From Sciurus carolinensis (lineage: Eukaryota; Chordata; Mammalia; Rodentia; Sciuridae), in NCBI RefSeq assembly GCF_902686445.1, contig NC_062214.1, positions 45,331,454 through 45,395,453 of the forward strand: a stretch of 64,000 nt of DNA, given 5' to 3'. The position numbers and the translations under genes are program-made. Below the pieces are notes generated by a model. It was not told the origin of the DNA and did no database searches. It saw nothing but the letters and a program-made list of their open reading frames with translations. Shown in pieces: positions 11,574 to 23,690 of this stretch. Numbering within the stretch: the first letter of the stretch is position 1; every line of letters begins with the position of its first letter.

Positions 11574-11957
11574 TGCTATGGTTTTGAATGTGTTCATCCA
11601 GAATTCATGTGTGGAGACTTAATCCCCAAATTCACATGTCAATGGTATGCAGAGGTGAGGTTTTTAGGAGGTATTAGTATTAGATGAGGTCATGAGGGTG
11701 AAGACTCCATAGTGGCATTAATGGCTTTAAAAAAAGAGGAGAGAGACCTGAGAGAGCATGCTTGCTCTGTTTCACCATGTGATACCCTCTACCATGTTAA
11801 TATGCAGCACAAAGGCCTTCACTAGATGCCAAGCAGAAGCTGGCTGGCACCAGGCTCTGAACGTCTCAGCCTCTGGAACCATGAACCAAATAAACATCTA
11901 TTCCGTATAACCCTGTCTGTGGCATTCTGTTATAGCAATAGAAAAAGGACTAAGATA
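11574..11957 (+). repeat. MST-type MaLR solo LTR
   Basis: It starts TGCTATGGTTTTGAATGTG, then 'aggaggtattagtattagat', 'gaggtcatgagggtgaagac', 'caccatgtgataccctctac', 'cagcctctggaaccatgaac', AATAAA near 11890, and the end 'gtctgtggcattctgttata..aaaaggactaa'. This order is diagnostic of MST/MLT1-class LTRs. The 102-residue frame at 11826-12134 runs out of it and has no domain. Confidence 0.8.
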
Positions 11958-12726
11958 GAGAGTGACCTCAAGACCTGGGGTAAAAAGCTTCATGCACAGA
12001 TAAGAGGAGAAAGAATACAGCGAACAAGGTTACCCCAGGTCAGCCAGGAATCTGTAGAAGAGTCGCCTGGCACAGCTGGCTCTCTGGGTTTCCCTTTGGC
12101 TCCGATTCTATTAGTCAATACTTCCTGGCATTGAATTTATCTGGATGGCACAACTCTTAACAAAAACATTCCAATAGGTTGCAGAAGTCAAGTTTTTCAC
12201 TGAATCTCAAAGAACAATCTCCTCAAATTCAATGTTGAAATAAATCATTCATCAATAAATATATATACTCCAATTGCACAGGATAGATGTTAAACAGAGA
12301 ATCAGTAAGTAGGTAATACATGGTAGAGCTCCCAGTTCATGTTATCTTAAACAAAACATACATATAGATAGCTAGAAGGTAATTTGCTGGAACATAGGAT
12401 GTGCATGCATTAGATTTCTACAGCTATGATTACATTTTGCTGTGGTGATTTTTGGTACCCCAGGTCCCCCACTTTCGTGTTTGGTTAGCACAGAGGACTG
12501 GGACTCTGCTTTTCCCTATTCTCTGCAACTTCAGTGCCACCCTCTGCTTTATGCCACATTAATCTTTGCCAATGGGCCTGCATTTGGATTGCTTTTTGCC
12601 TGGAAAAGGTTGGAGCTTCTGAAACCCATAGTAGTTGTGTCATTGATTTCTCATGGGGGCACTTCTTCAGTGAAGAAGGAAAATATTTACCAGTGGCAAT
12701 ATAAAAATTTCCCAAGTGTTTTACTC
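11958..12726. other. No feature recognised
   Basis: No supported gene. The 137-residue frame 12442-12855 has no recognisable domain and ends inside an LTR, so I treat it as chance. Confidence 0.4.
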
Positions 12727-13140
12727 AACGTTTTCATTGCTGTGACCAAAATGCCTGGCAAAAGCAATTTTAGAGAAGGAAAATTCGCTTGGCACTCCTG
12801 GTTTCAGAGGTCTCAGTCCATAGATGGCCCACTCCTTTGCTCTGGGCCCAAGTGAGGAAGAACCTCATGGTAAAGGAAAGCAGCGTAGGACATGGTGATA
12901 GGGAAGAAGAGAAAGTTCTGCTCACCAGGGACAAAATATAAACCCCAAAAGCATGCCTCCAGCTACCCACCTCCTCTGGTCACGCCCCTGCTGCCTACAG
13001 TTGCCACGCAGTTAATCCGTATCAGTAGATTAATGCACTGATTAGGTTAAGGCTCTCGTAACTCAATCATTTCACCTCTAAATTTTCTTGGATTGTCTCA
13101 CACATGAGTTTTTGGGGGACACCACATATTCAAACAATAA
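12727..13140 (-). repeat. MaLR-type solo LTR, antisense
   Basis: Reverse complement of the subfamily at 9742-10150: minus-strand start 'tttgaatatgtggtgtcccc' at 13140, then 'acccaaaaactcatgtgtga' and 'attagtgcattaatctactg'-like blocks, ending near 'ttttcattgctgtgaccaaa' at 12727. Confidence 0.75.
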
Positions 13141-13185
13141 TACTAAGGGAGAGTCTTCTCGTTATCTTTATACATTTTTGCTTTT

Positions 13186-13392
13186 TGTTTGCTTTTGTAG
13201 CACTAGGGATCAAACTGAGGGCCTGACACATGCCAGGCAAGTGTTCTGCCACTGAGCTGCACCCCCAGTCCCTTTTCATTTTATTTTGAGACTGAATCTT
13301 GAAAAGTTGTCCAGGTTGACCTCAAACTCAAAATCCTCCTGCCTCAGCCTCCCAAATAGTTGGGATTACAGGTGCGTGCCATGACACCTGTT
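13186..13392 (-). repeat. B1-dID SINE (7SL B1 joined to ID), antisense
   Basis: On the minus strand a B1 unit ('acctgtaatcccaactattt', 'gggaggctgaggcaggagga', 'caacctgg') is followed by an ID unit ('ggtgcagctcagtggcagaa', 'cttgcctggcatgtgt', 'tttgatccctagtgct'). This fused 7SL+tRNA architecture is known from squirrels, dormice and relatives and is the main lineage marker in the window. Confidence 0.85.
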
Positions 13393-14378
13393 TCCAAGAG
13401 AGGCTTTTAATTGAGATCTCATTCTATCTAGAAACTTTACAACATGATTTGCAAACTCAAATGACTGTGAAGGCTGCATTGCACAGTAGGAAGTGGTGGG
13501 GATTTCTGAGGACAGGTCTAGCCCATCCTGATGAAGATGGCAGCAGCTACTCAGTGATTATCCCAGTAATTTTCACAAAACAATGTGTGAGACAAACAAA
13601 AACTCAAGACTGAAAGAAAACCTACAAACCATTCAGGCAAATCTACCTTTTAGAGAACAGGATAAGTGAGTCTCAGAGACTGTGTCTCAGAGACAGAGTC
13701 TCAGTGAGTGACAGAGCCTTCTGAAAACTTGTTCTTAATATGTATGCTGGTTAATCTGTTTTCCTTCCTCCTTTTAGCTCTTCTCTCTCTCCTGCTCTGT
13801 GCCCTGGGTTACCTTATCAGAGTTCCCTTGTTCTCTGGATTCTGGTTGGATTTGGTCTTTGGTGGCCACCCACAAGAGAGAGAGAGCAGGAAGAGCAATG
13901 TGGGGTACTTCTTCCCCAATTCCTATGTGATCTAGGTGATGTTTTGTGTCAGCAGCTGCATCCCTCCTTGCTACAGACTCTGCGAGGAGAGTGTCTCCCC
14001 CGAAACCGTTCTCACTGGTCCCCTAGGTCGCTGCTCCTTCCCTTTGCCTGTTTAGGTCTGGGGCGCTAATGGCTCCCCACTCCTGTTAATCCCTGGGTGT
14101 TTCTCCATCCCCATCAAAACTTGCTCAGGTCTCTATAAAAGTCTTTTCATTAAACTCTCTGGAACCATCTAGATTATTTCCCACCAGGAAATTGAGAAAT
14201 GTTTGTTTGTACACTGGTGACAAGCTAATTGAGGGTAGAAAACTATTTTAGTTTTATGTTTTAAATGAAAAATGCTTCTTCTACTTCATTGTATATCAAC
14301 GTGTTAAAACAATACTCCAAGGTATATTCAAGTGTCCAATGTACATATAGTATTTTCACCAGGAAAATATAAGCTATA
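13393..14378. other. No feature recognised
   Basis: No supported gene or repeat. A short imperfect inverted/direct repeat of 'tctcagaga' elements lies at 13668-13705. The 75-residue frame at 13708-13935 has a hydrophobic start but no recognised family. Confidence 0.35.
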
Positions 14379-14563
14379 GCTACCATCAGAATGGCTAAAA
14401 TGAAAAGCACAGATAGTGCCAAGTGCTGGTGAGAATGTGGAACAACTGAACTCTCATGGTATGCTGGTGGAGTTGCAAGCTGTCATGTGCCATTCTGGGA
14501 AACTCTCTAGTGATCTCTAATATGTCATCATGGCCCAGAAATTCCACTTTAGGCATAACCATT

Positions 14564-14579
14564 AGAAATGTGCACATTT
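14564..14579 (+). repeat. Target site duplication, left copy
   Basis: 16 bp, AGAAATGTGCACATTT. The identical right copy is at 14693-14708 and brackets the short L1 insertion. Confidence 0.9.
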
Positions 14580-14692
14580 CATTACCCTATGTAAATTTAT
14601 GATTAAACAAATGGTATGCCTTTGCTCCATGTACAAACAGAGAAACAACATGTATCCCATTTGTTTACAATAAAAAAAAATGGAAAAAAAAA
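14580..14692 (+). mobile_element. Extremely 5'-truncated young L1 insertion
   Basis: About 100 bases matching the very end of the full-length L1 3' UTR ('cattaccctatgtaaattta', 'ggtatgcctttgctccatgt', 'acatgtatcccatttgttta'), plus an A-rich tail. It is bracketed by a perfect 16-bp target duplication, so it is an independent target-primed insertion and not a deletion relic. Confidence 0.9.
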
Positions 14693-14708
14693 AGAAATGT
14701 GCACATTT
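14693..14708 (+). repeat. Target site duplication, right copy
   Basis: Identical to 14564-14579, directly after the A-rich tail. Confidence 0.9.
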
Positions 14709-14990
14709 GTCTGATGAATGACATATACCAGAAGGCTTATTATAGCAGAACTGTTTGTAATAGCCCAAACAGAAAACAACCGAATTCCCAGCAAGAATAG
14801 AGTGAATTATTGTCTAGTTGCATCATGGAAAAGCAAATTTTTACAGGGCTAAAAATAGATGATCATACAACCATGTGAATAAATATCGCAAGTATAATGG
14901 CGAATGAAAGAAGCCATATTCAAAAGTGCAAGAACAGAAAAAAAAAAAACCCTCATCTATGGTGTTAGAGGTCAGGATACATACAGGATA

Positions 14991-15362
14991 TAGTTGGTTT
15001 TCTGTCATGGTGATAAATATCTAATATAATCAATTTAAAAGGAGGAAAGTTTTATTTTGGCTCAGGTTTTCACAGGTTAGGTCTATTGCTACTTGGCCCC
15101 ATTTGCTTTTGGGTCTGTGACATGGCAACACATCACAGCAGGAGCACATGGTAGAGCAAAGCTGTTCACCTCACAGCAGCTGGGGAGCAGAGAAAGGGAC
15201 AGGGTCCTACTGTTCCCTTCAAGGGCATGCTCCCAATGACCAGAAGATCTCCCACCAGGATTCGCCTCTTTAAATTTCTACCACCTTCCAATAGCACCAA
15301 GCTGAGGACCAAGTCTCTGGCACATGGGTCTTTGGGGGACATTTCAGATCCAAACTGTAGCA
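14991..15362 (-). repeat. MaLR/MST-like solo LTR, antisense
   Basis: On the minus strand it starts 'TGCTACAGTTTGGATCTGAA', then 'gtcccccaaagacccatgtg', 'cattgggagcatgcccttga' and 'gctgctgtgaggtgaacag'; it ends near 'tatttatcaccatgacagaa'. The 65-residue frame 15166-15363 is a chance frame. Confidence 0.8.
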
Positions 15363-17744
15363 TTACCCTTGCTGGAGGGTAGAGTCTGGGAGGGAGCTTA
15401 AGGAGACTGTGGAGGACTCAGGATGTTCTGATAATTGATCTGGGTGCTGCTACAGTTCAGTTTTAGAAATTCAGCAAACTATATAGTCTCGATATGTGTA
15501 CTTTCATGCATATTTGTTATAATTCAATAAAACCTCTTGGTCTATACTTCATCAATCACCTGAATGTTAGCTTTAACTAATAAATTACCCCAAACCCGAA
15601 GCAGTATACTGCCTCCATGTTTTCAAATCTTGCAAGCATTGCTGCAAGAAAATGGCTATTCTAAGACCAGGACATTACTGGGAACTCATTTATTTACAAT
15701 ACATTTGCCCCATTTATAAATTCTAGATGCCCATTTCCAGAGTAAATGGAATCATTTGTGCATTGGATATGCTGGCACAGTTTCTGCTGTTTCATTACAT
15801 ACAAAGTGATAAAGATAATGACCAGATACCTATTTTTAGAAGAAGTGTTTAGACATGTTTCTTGTCTAAATATCTAAAACCCTTCAGCCACATAGTTGAG
15901 TCATTGCCAGGGCAGGAGGAAGTCTGGGGCAGGTTGAATTCAGACTCAAGAGTTATCCCAGTGCGAAGGTTAAATCCCCTGTGACAGGGAAGCTGAGGTA
16001 CACAGGTCACCACTAAGACTGTGAGTCTTGTCAAAGATGTGTCTTAGATAAGTATAATCCAAATCATAGTCATCTACATGCCAGTCATGTCCAACCTCAG
16101 AACCAAGGAAGAAGGAAAAGCCAGCATGGCCCAGAAACAGAACAGAACAGAACAGAACAGACTAACTCAGCTTCAGTAAGAAAACCAGGTGCTACTGTAA
16201 CCACATGCTGATGCCAACTGACTATGGGGTCTACTTTTTACAACTAAGATTGGAAGCAGAATCATGCAATAGTTCCATCAAAGGGTGAGACTGCAGCTGT
16301 GGGGCCAGGACACAACAGTTCATTAAAAGAACACTTCCAATGACCACTTTAATTAGACCACTAATTAGTGATGGAGCCTCATTACGATTCTCCCAAATCT
16401 TGGTGTAGCTTTCCCACATTCCCATTTGCAAGAGGACAAAGACAAAGTAGGCAAAACAAGACAGGAAAGGGAAGATCAGGTGAAATACACTGGAGAGGGT
16501 AACTAATAGTATTTTTACGTTTCTGAAATTGAGGAAAATGTTTGCCTATAAAATAATCTCAATCTTTTCAATATTATGTCAATTGTAGTAGTTTGAGGGC
16601 AGGTGACTAATGCTTATTTCAATTTGTAAAGGAGGGGAGAAGAAAAGAAGGGTGGGGAGGGAGAGGAAGGAGGAATAGCTACAAAAATCTACAATTGTTA
16701 TGCAGGAGTATCTTACTACATGTTTATATAAAAAAATTGAAATTAAATACATCCACTCTTTCTTTTGGGGCACAGTAGCAACTTGTTTAATAGATTAAAA
16801 AATTGGACTTATGAAATACTTATCAACTATCTTTGGTCAGTAAATTATAAAAAATTCTACTAGAAGGAAGAATAAAGGTCCTGAGTGATTATGTAAATTA
16901 CTTCACTAAAAAATATACAGTGAATTATTTGGAAGTAAATGATAGCCTTGGCATAGGCATAAATATGTGGAATTAAGTATCTTAAGCCTTTTATTCTGAA
17001 TATTAGCTAGGAATTCTTTACAAAGTATATTTTTTTCCCTTTTTTGTAGCTAAAACTCAGAACTTCAGTTTCCTCCCTTGACATTTATCTAACAAGGATT
17101 GTTCACTCATTAAATTTGCAGGAAAGTGTCTGAGGTTGTTAGAAGGGTATTAAAAACCACGTGGCAAGAAAAGTGACCTTTGAAATTCCTGTTTAACTAA
17201 ATTTCTGAAGAGAAAGGACAAGGAAGGAGGAAGACAATATCGTGTATCTTTGTTAGTTTAATTTGCTGATGTCTAGTGATTATTGCCAGGAAATTGTTAT
17301 ATGGTTCCCAGGAACCCTGAAAGAATAGAGTGACTCAAACATTGGCCTTCCTCGTGGGTGCCAAAGCCTTTGAAGTGAGACTCACTGTCCAGCCCCAGAC
17401 ATTGTGGGGAAGAGAAAGTGGCACCCAGTCAGAACCTTCCAGAGTATCAGACAAACTCTTTAAGACTGTCAGAAACTAGACTTTCTTTTGTAAAAAGAAG
17501 AAACCAGGAAGCTAGAACTTCAAAACAAATCAGAAGGAAAATAAATGTTAATGATAATAATTGAATATGATCATCTCACACTTTTAACATTTTCATGTTC
17601 TTCCTACTGTTTTCTTTCTATTTTTTTTTACCCCATCTATGGCTTTTTTCTGGTTTATTAAAATATATGCTTATAATCATGACAGGTGTTCAATTTTTTT
17701 TGTTTCATTTCTTTTACTGCTGCATCATTATCATAGCCATATTT
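15363..17744. other. No feature recognised; short ACAGA repeat
   Basis: About 2.4 kb of AT-rich sequence without a supported gene, RNA or named repeat. An (ACAGA)n run lies at 16136-16162. Open frames here are short and without domains. Confidence 0.4.
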
Positions 17745-17845
17745 ATTTATTTGTTTTTATTTATTGCAATGCTAGGGATCAAACCCACAGCCCTTCACAT
17801 GCCAAGCAAGCATTCTGCCATTGAGTTATATCGCCAGTCCTCCAT
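17745..17845 (-). repeat. ID SINE, antisense
   Basis: Minus-strand tRNA-like unit ('actggcgatataactcaatg', 'gcttgcttggcatgtg', 'ggtttgatccctagcattgc') preceded on the plus strand by its T-rich tail. Confidence 0.75.
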
Positions 17846-18440
17846 AACTATATTTATAAGTGACTATGTAAAACTTCATCTATTGGATTACTAAAATTCA
17901 TTAAATAAATGTTCCACGTAGGAACACATAGGGCATATCTTCCTATCTGTCTGGGTCTTCATTAGAGAACTGCACTATACTTGTTGGCAGGAGCAACTAA
18001 ACTCACTAAAATACAGTTCAAAGAAAAATTCCCATTAGTACCAGCCTGATCTACCCCTGGTAGCCAAGGACTGGTGGGCTTAGGTAGGGTGGGAGGACAA
18101 AGTGTCACAGAGTATCTATCACGTAATCCCCCCTCCCACCAAGGAATTTGGTGACAAAGAAACAAGAGTGTCCAACCCAGAGCAACTCTACAAATGCCAA
18201 TTTTCCTCCTTCAGGCTAATTAATGAGAACATTTTATATGCAAATAAGCCTACCTTTTAAAGTTAGTGGCTCACTCTTCTTTGGCGATGCTCACAGGCTA
18301 GAAGCACCAAATGCAAACAAGCATTTATGAGAGATGTTCCCGTGGGAAGGTATCCTCAACTCTGCGAATTTCTCCTCTGCCCAGCTGTCAGAATGTCTTT
18401 CCATTATTATTTTCCCTTAACTGATCGTTTTCCAATATTC
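17846..18440. other. No feature recognised
   Basis: No gene or named repeat supported. Confidence 0.4.
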
Positions 18441-18444
18441 ATAG

Positions 18445-19005
18445 CTAGGATGAAGAGTAAGTTATTTCTGCCCTTAATCTCCCCATGCCCCTTCCCCAGG
18501 GCCCTACATACTGTCCTCAACTCAGCTGCCCAAGTGATGATATTGAAAAAGAATTCAGAATGCACCACTCCTCCTTTAAAAACACTCAACTTCTTGAAGC
18601 TCTAACAGACAGGCGCACACCCATCTCAGAGCTTTTGCATTTACTCTTCCCTCTGCCTAGAAGGCTTTTCCCTGGGTGCAAGTGCAAATGTCTCCCTTTT
18701 TTACTTCTTTCTGAACTCAGCTCAAGTCTTTCCTGAGCTGTCCACACTGCAAAGTTGCAGCCCCCCAATTGATTCCTCCTTTCTTTGTCCTGCTTCATCC
18801 TCCTCTATTGTACTTAACCATCATCTGACATTCTCTGCATTTTTCTTATTTACTTGCGGTCTATTTTAAACAACTAGATGACCTGCTCCACCAAGGCTGG
18901 CGTCTTTGTGGGTCGTTTGTTGCAGTATCCTCAGTATTGGGACTAGAATCCAGCTATTATAAAATTCTCAATAAGTATTTTTAAATAAGTGAGTATTTTA
19001 AACAA
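18445..19005 (+). repeat. L2 LINE 3' end
   Basis: It contains the L2 landmarks 'gggccctacatactgtcc', 'agagcttttgcatttactct', 'tccctctgcctagaaggctt', 'tgaactcagctcaagtcttt', 'catctgacattctctgcat' and the terminal 'aataagtatttttaaataag', which corresponds to the L2 3' end. Inactive. Confidence 0.75.
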
Positions 19006-19911
19006 GTGACTTAGCACTCACTTTGAGACAGCCACAATGTTATATCTTATTTAAAGACACAATAAACTTGCTCTCGAAATCTATGCCATTGAACCACCTC
19101 TTAAATGAAACCATCACATAAAATGATTATTTCAGTTATTAACTATGACCTGAAATAGAACCACTGTAAGTCATAGCCTGTTTTATAAGAAATAGAATGT
19201 TCTAAAGCTCTAATTCTTTTCTTTTTCTTTTCTTAGGTCAACTGTATCTGCCTGCAATAGTCATCTCAAGCCATGAGAACTTCTGTCTGATAGCACTCGT
19301 ATGAAATAAACACAGTGATTTCATCTTTTCTCTAGGAGAATTGAAACTAAGGCTAATTTACCAGAACTTAAGAAGCAATTTGTTGACTGTGTCCACAGGT
19401 GTCCATCAGTTCTTCTTTCCCAAAAGGAAATAATGCCCCAGTGAGAGAATTCACCAGGTCACCTTGCTGTGGTCCAAGAGGTTGTAACAAAGTTTTGGAA
19501 TAAAATGCAAGTTAAGCAGAAATGGCATCACTTTCCTTTCAAATACCAAGCATATTGATTTATTAAAGGAGATGGTTAAAGGAAAAGTTGTGCAGGTACT
19601 TGTGGCTTACACTGGGTGCCCGACCCACTGCTCACTCAGTCTCCCTCCTTCATTCACACTGTTCTCATTTCCTCTTGCCACTCACTGCACTCCCAATCAG
19701 CATTTCCTTACAATATACCAAAAGCAGCAAGGGAATTTAGATCTCTGAGGAACATCCCAGAAACAAAGGTTACCATAAGTTGATGTATAAAAATATCAAC
19801 TCCCTTCCCCTTAGGTAGGAAAATGCAGACTGTTCCACCCTGGGAATGCTGACTTGATCACACATCTTTGATTGCTTTCCCTTTTTTGGTATTACTTTCC
19901 TACTCCCTTAT
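19006..19911. other. No feature recognised
   Basis: No gene or named repeat supported. A TTTTC-rich run lies near 19220. Confidence 0.4.
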
Positions 19912-20297
19912 TGTGTTAATTGACTTTCTGTCACTATAACAAAACACCTGAGATAATACATTTATACTGAAAAAAGGTTTATTTCACTAATACTTTTTTT
20001 TTTTTAACAGACTACATTTTGATTCATTAATACTTGTAAAAGTTCTAGTCCATGATAAGTTGACTCTATTGCTTTGGGTCTGTGACAAGCAGCATAACAT
20101 GGCAGGAATGTATAGCAGAGTAAAACTGCTCCCCTCTTGGCCAGAATGCAAAGTAGAGAGGGTCCCACAATCCCCTCCAAGGGCATGCCCCTAGTAACCT
20201 AAAGACCTTCTACTAGGCACGACCTCCTAACCACCGACAGCACCTTCAACTAGCACCACCCTGGGGCCTTTGGGGAATGCTTATCCAAAGCATAGCA
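19912..20297 (-). repeat. MaLR/MST-like solo LTR, antisense, with a tiny L1 insert
   Basis: Minus-strand landmarks are 'TGCTATGCTTTGGATAAGCA', 'cattccccaaaggccccagg', 'ctaggggcatgcccttggag' and 'ctcaggtgttttgttatagt'. It is interrupted at about 19994-20024 by a minute L1 3' end. Confidence 0.8.
19994..20024 (-). mobile_element. Minimal L1 insertion (3' tip plus poly(A))
   Basis: On the minus strand the piece reads 'tgaatcaaaatgtagtctgt' followed by A's. That equals the last about 20 bases of the L1 3' end at 3733-3757 plus a tail. It is flanked by 'ttcactaatactt' and 'ttcattaatactt', a target duplication with one mismatch, and it lies inside an LTR that is otherwise collinear. Confidence 0.7.
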
Positions 20298-20958
20298 TTT
20301 ACCTTCCCATCTCACACCAAGTCTGCACTCCAATTCTTATCCCTAGCATCACCTTTTGAAGGAATCCAGACTGAGACAAAATCCATTTCAAATGTGCCAA
20401 GATTCTAGGTGTGCCAAGATTCTGATTCAGAGACACTTCATGTAAAACCTTTTTCTTATCACTTTTCTATCCTTTCGGTCACCCTGTCCTTTATCTTTCT
20501 CTCCTGCTCTTCAAACACCTACATTCTTCTTTTTCTGTCCCCTTCCTGTCTCTTCCCTTTCATGTTCTGAAATGACAGCTCACCCAGAGGGTGGTAAACA
20601 CTTTTTTGCCACTAAAACCAAGTGACTATTTTTATGGAACTGCATTTGGGACCATTCGGAGGGCTTCATGCGGCTGGTACATTATTAACAGATTTAGACA
20701 AGATAAAATGTGATCCCCTTGCCTGCGAAACCCTGAGCTCGCTGACAGTCTGGCCCAGGCAGCCTCTGGAAACTTGGCACAGTCTCTCAGACAAACTGAC
20801 AGTCTTAGAAAGGCAGACCTTGTGGCAGCTCAGTGAGAAACTTAATAAGCCCAGGGAAAGTCAGCTCCCAGGTAGTGAATTACTATCCCTCAAACTTGCC
20901 AATAAACCCAGACAGTTCTTGCCCTAGGGCTTCAATTTGCATTGTCACTATAGCCTTC
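20298..20958. other. No repeat recognised; possibly unique sequence
   Basis: The stretch 20584-20940 is more GC-balanced than its surroundings and encodes a 101-residue frame (20622-20927) without a recognised domain. It ends in a long A-rich purine tract, as a retrocopy would, but I do not recognise a parent. Confidence 0.3.
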
Positions 20959-20972
20959 AAAAAAAAAAAAAG

Positions 20973-21005
<33 letters not shown>

Positions 21006-21043
21006 GAAGAAGAAGGAGGAGGAGAAGAAGGAGGAAAAAGAAG
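20959..21043 (+). repeat. 85-bp homopurine tract
   Basis: An uninterrupted A/G run grading from poly(A) through GAAAA to GAA and GGA repeats. It is probably an expanded retroelement tail. Confidence 0.9.
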
Positions 21044-21788
21044 TTAAGAGTACTAAACCAGAAGGTTTTGTAGAACTTTGACATAAAGGGAGGTTACAAG
21101 CTAACTGCTACATAAACTCGGTGTTGGACAAGGATGAAGTAATTTCAGCCCAGGGCCAAACATTAGCTGTCCCCATTAGGTGTCTCTTCACTGCACAGCA
21201 ATTTTTGTTTTTTGAAGGCTGTTCCTTGGTAATTTGTAATTTTTGAGACACAGAGTTGGGAAAGATGTACATGTAGAAAGAGAAATTATTGGCTAGTGGT
21301 ATTCAAAAGTAAAAAATGAGGATCTGATCTTCCCTATACTGATTATATAACTATTTCTAAAGGCATAGACAGGGGCTAGACACACATTGTTGGTGTCTCT
21401 CCTCCCCAACACCCACCATTTCTTGGCATGTCAACTCCAAATCTTCCAGATGTAAGCCTGCCAGGACGTCCTGGGCTTTTGGAGCCTCTCTGTCCTTTGA
21501 AGAAGCTCTCCACTCCTGGTTACTGGGGACTGATTGGTAAATACTCCAGGAACCTTGTCCATTGGTCAAGATAACCCTGAGATGTGTTCCATGAGGTCTC
21601 CCAGAGTTCTCCAGCGAAATATCCCCCGTTGCCCTCAGCAGTGACCTGCCCAATCACGTGGCCTTTATTGACTATTCTACTTTGTTATCTCTCTTTCCTT
21701 CCCGCTGCCATTGTTCCCTAAAGTCACCTAAAAAATAAGCCTTTGCACTCTTACACTTATCTTAAGGTCTCTTCTGGAGGAATCTAGG
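21044..21788. other. No feature recognised
   Basis: No gene or named repeat supported. Confidence 0.4.
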
Positions 21789-22005
21789 TGTTACCGTTTA
21801 GATATGAAGTGTCCCCCAAAAGCTCATGTGTGAGACAATGCAAGAAGGTTTAGAGGTGAAATGATTGGGTTATGAGAGCCTTAACCCAATCAGTGCATAA
21901 ATCCACTGATAGAGGTTAACTGGGCAGTAAGTGTAGACAGGTAGGGCATGGCTGGAGGAGGTGGATCACTGAGGACATACCTTTGGGCCTTTGGGGATAC
22001 AACCT
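21789..22005 (+). repeat. MaLR-type LTR, 3'-truncated
   Basis: It starts 'tgttaccgtttagatatgaa' and 'gtgtcccccaaaagctcatg', continues to 'cctttggggata', then stops. It is the same subfamily as 9742-10150, with the 3' half missing. Confidence 0.75.
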
Positions 22006-23690
22006 ATAATCTAGTTTGAGAAATATTCAGAAACAAGAATCAATCTTTCAGATCTTTAATAAGAACTGTATTGGTCTAATTTCTTTAAATTTCCTTCTTT
22101 AAAAAAAGTCCAATTAAGTTACAAAACATAATGCAATATTTTTCAACAAATTTCCCTTCTCAATCAGAATGACCAATAATTATGTACATATCTTTGCATA
22201 TAAATATGATGCAATGTAAGAGACATATTTCAAAAAGTTGATATATAATTCACATATCATAAAATCACCCCTTTAAGGTGTACAATCCAGTGTTTTTCAG
22301 TACGTTCACCAAGTTGTATGATTATTATCACTAATTCCAGAACATTTCCTTTGACCTATAAAGAAATCCTGTATGCATTAGCAGCTACTCTCCCATTGTC
22401 CCCCAACCTCCACCCCTGATAAACACTAATCTCCTTTTGTCTCTATAGATACTCTGCTCATTTCATATAAACATGTGACTTTTTGTGTCTGGCTCCTTTT
22501 ACTTAGCATAAAGTTTTTAAGGTTATTCATGTTGTAACACATGTCAGTGCTTGGCTAAATAATATTCTATTGTGTGAATATTCTGTCTGGCTTATCCACT
22601 CATTGTTGATGGACATTTGGGTTGCTTTCACTTTTTGATCATTATGGCCAATGCTACTGTAAACACGTATGAGTTTTTGTGTGGATATGTTTTCAGAGCT
22701 TCTACGGATATGCACAAGAACAGAATTTCTAGGTTATAGGTGACACTCTAACTTTTTGAGGAACTGCAAAACTGCTTTCCAAAGCAGCTATATCATCTTA
22801 TACTTCCATCAGCAATGTATGAGGGTTCCAGTTTCTCCACATTATCATCAACAATTCTTACTTTTGGTCTTTTGATTATAGCCATCATAGTGGGCATGTA
22901 GTCACCACTTGTTATGGTTTTGATTTGTAATTCTCTAATGACTAAAAGTGTCGAACACTTTTCAAAGTGTTTATTGGCCAGTTGTGCATTCCTTTGGAGA
23001 AATATCTATTCAAATCCTTCAAATTTTAAATTGATTTTTTGTTTATTTCTTACTGTTGAATTTTAAGAATTCTTTATATGTTCTGGATGAAAATTTCTTA
23101 TCAGACTCATGATTTACGATTTTTTTTCTTCCATTCTGTGGTGTTGTCTTTTCATTCTCTTGAGAGGATCTTTTGAAGGATAAACATTTTTAATTTTGAT
23201 GAAAATTTTAATTTATCTATTTCTTACTTGACTTGTTGTGTTTTCCATGTCTTATTTATAAAATAACTGCCCAATCCAAGATCACAAAGATTTACACCCA
23301 TGATTTCTTCAAAGAGCTTTATAGTTTATCTCTTATGTTTAGATTTATGATCTATTTGGGTTAATTTTTGCATGTGTTGTAAGTTAATGGTCCATCTTCA
23401 TTCTTTTGCACATGGACATCTAGTTGTCTAATACCACTTGTTGAATAAAATATTACCTTGGTAACTTTGTCAAAAATAAATTGACTAAATATGTAGGTTT
23501 ACTTCTGTTTTATTCCATTGATCTAGGTGTCTGCACTTATGCTGGAACACACAATCTTGGTTATTCTTGCTTTGTGGTAGGTAAATTTTGAGATTGGGAA
23601 GTGTGGGTCTTCCAAATTATTTTTTCTTTTCCCATTGTTTTGGCTCTGCTGGGTCACTTTCCTTTTTGTGTTTGAAATTTAGGATCTGCA

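Larger units (their letters stand above)
14379..14950 (+). mobile_element. Old L1 fragment, interrupted by a young L1 stub
   Basis: Sense L1 ORF2 3' sequence ('ccatcagaatggctaaaatg', 'tgctggtgagaatgtggaac', 'cagaaattccactttaggca') is interrupted at 14580-14692. It resumes with 'ctgatgaatgacatatacca' and 'aacagaaaacaaccgaattc' and ends with an A-run near 14950. It is diverged and non-coding. Confidence 0.7.

Noticed and set aside
12442..12855. 137-residue plus-strand frame
   Set aside because: No domain, and its last third is antisense MaLR LTR; no splice or codon pattern supports an exon.
20622..20927. 101-residue frame before a poly(A)-like tract, possible retrogene
   Set aside because: I do not recognise the protein or an intronless parent; kept only as an unassigned stretch worth searching.
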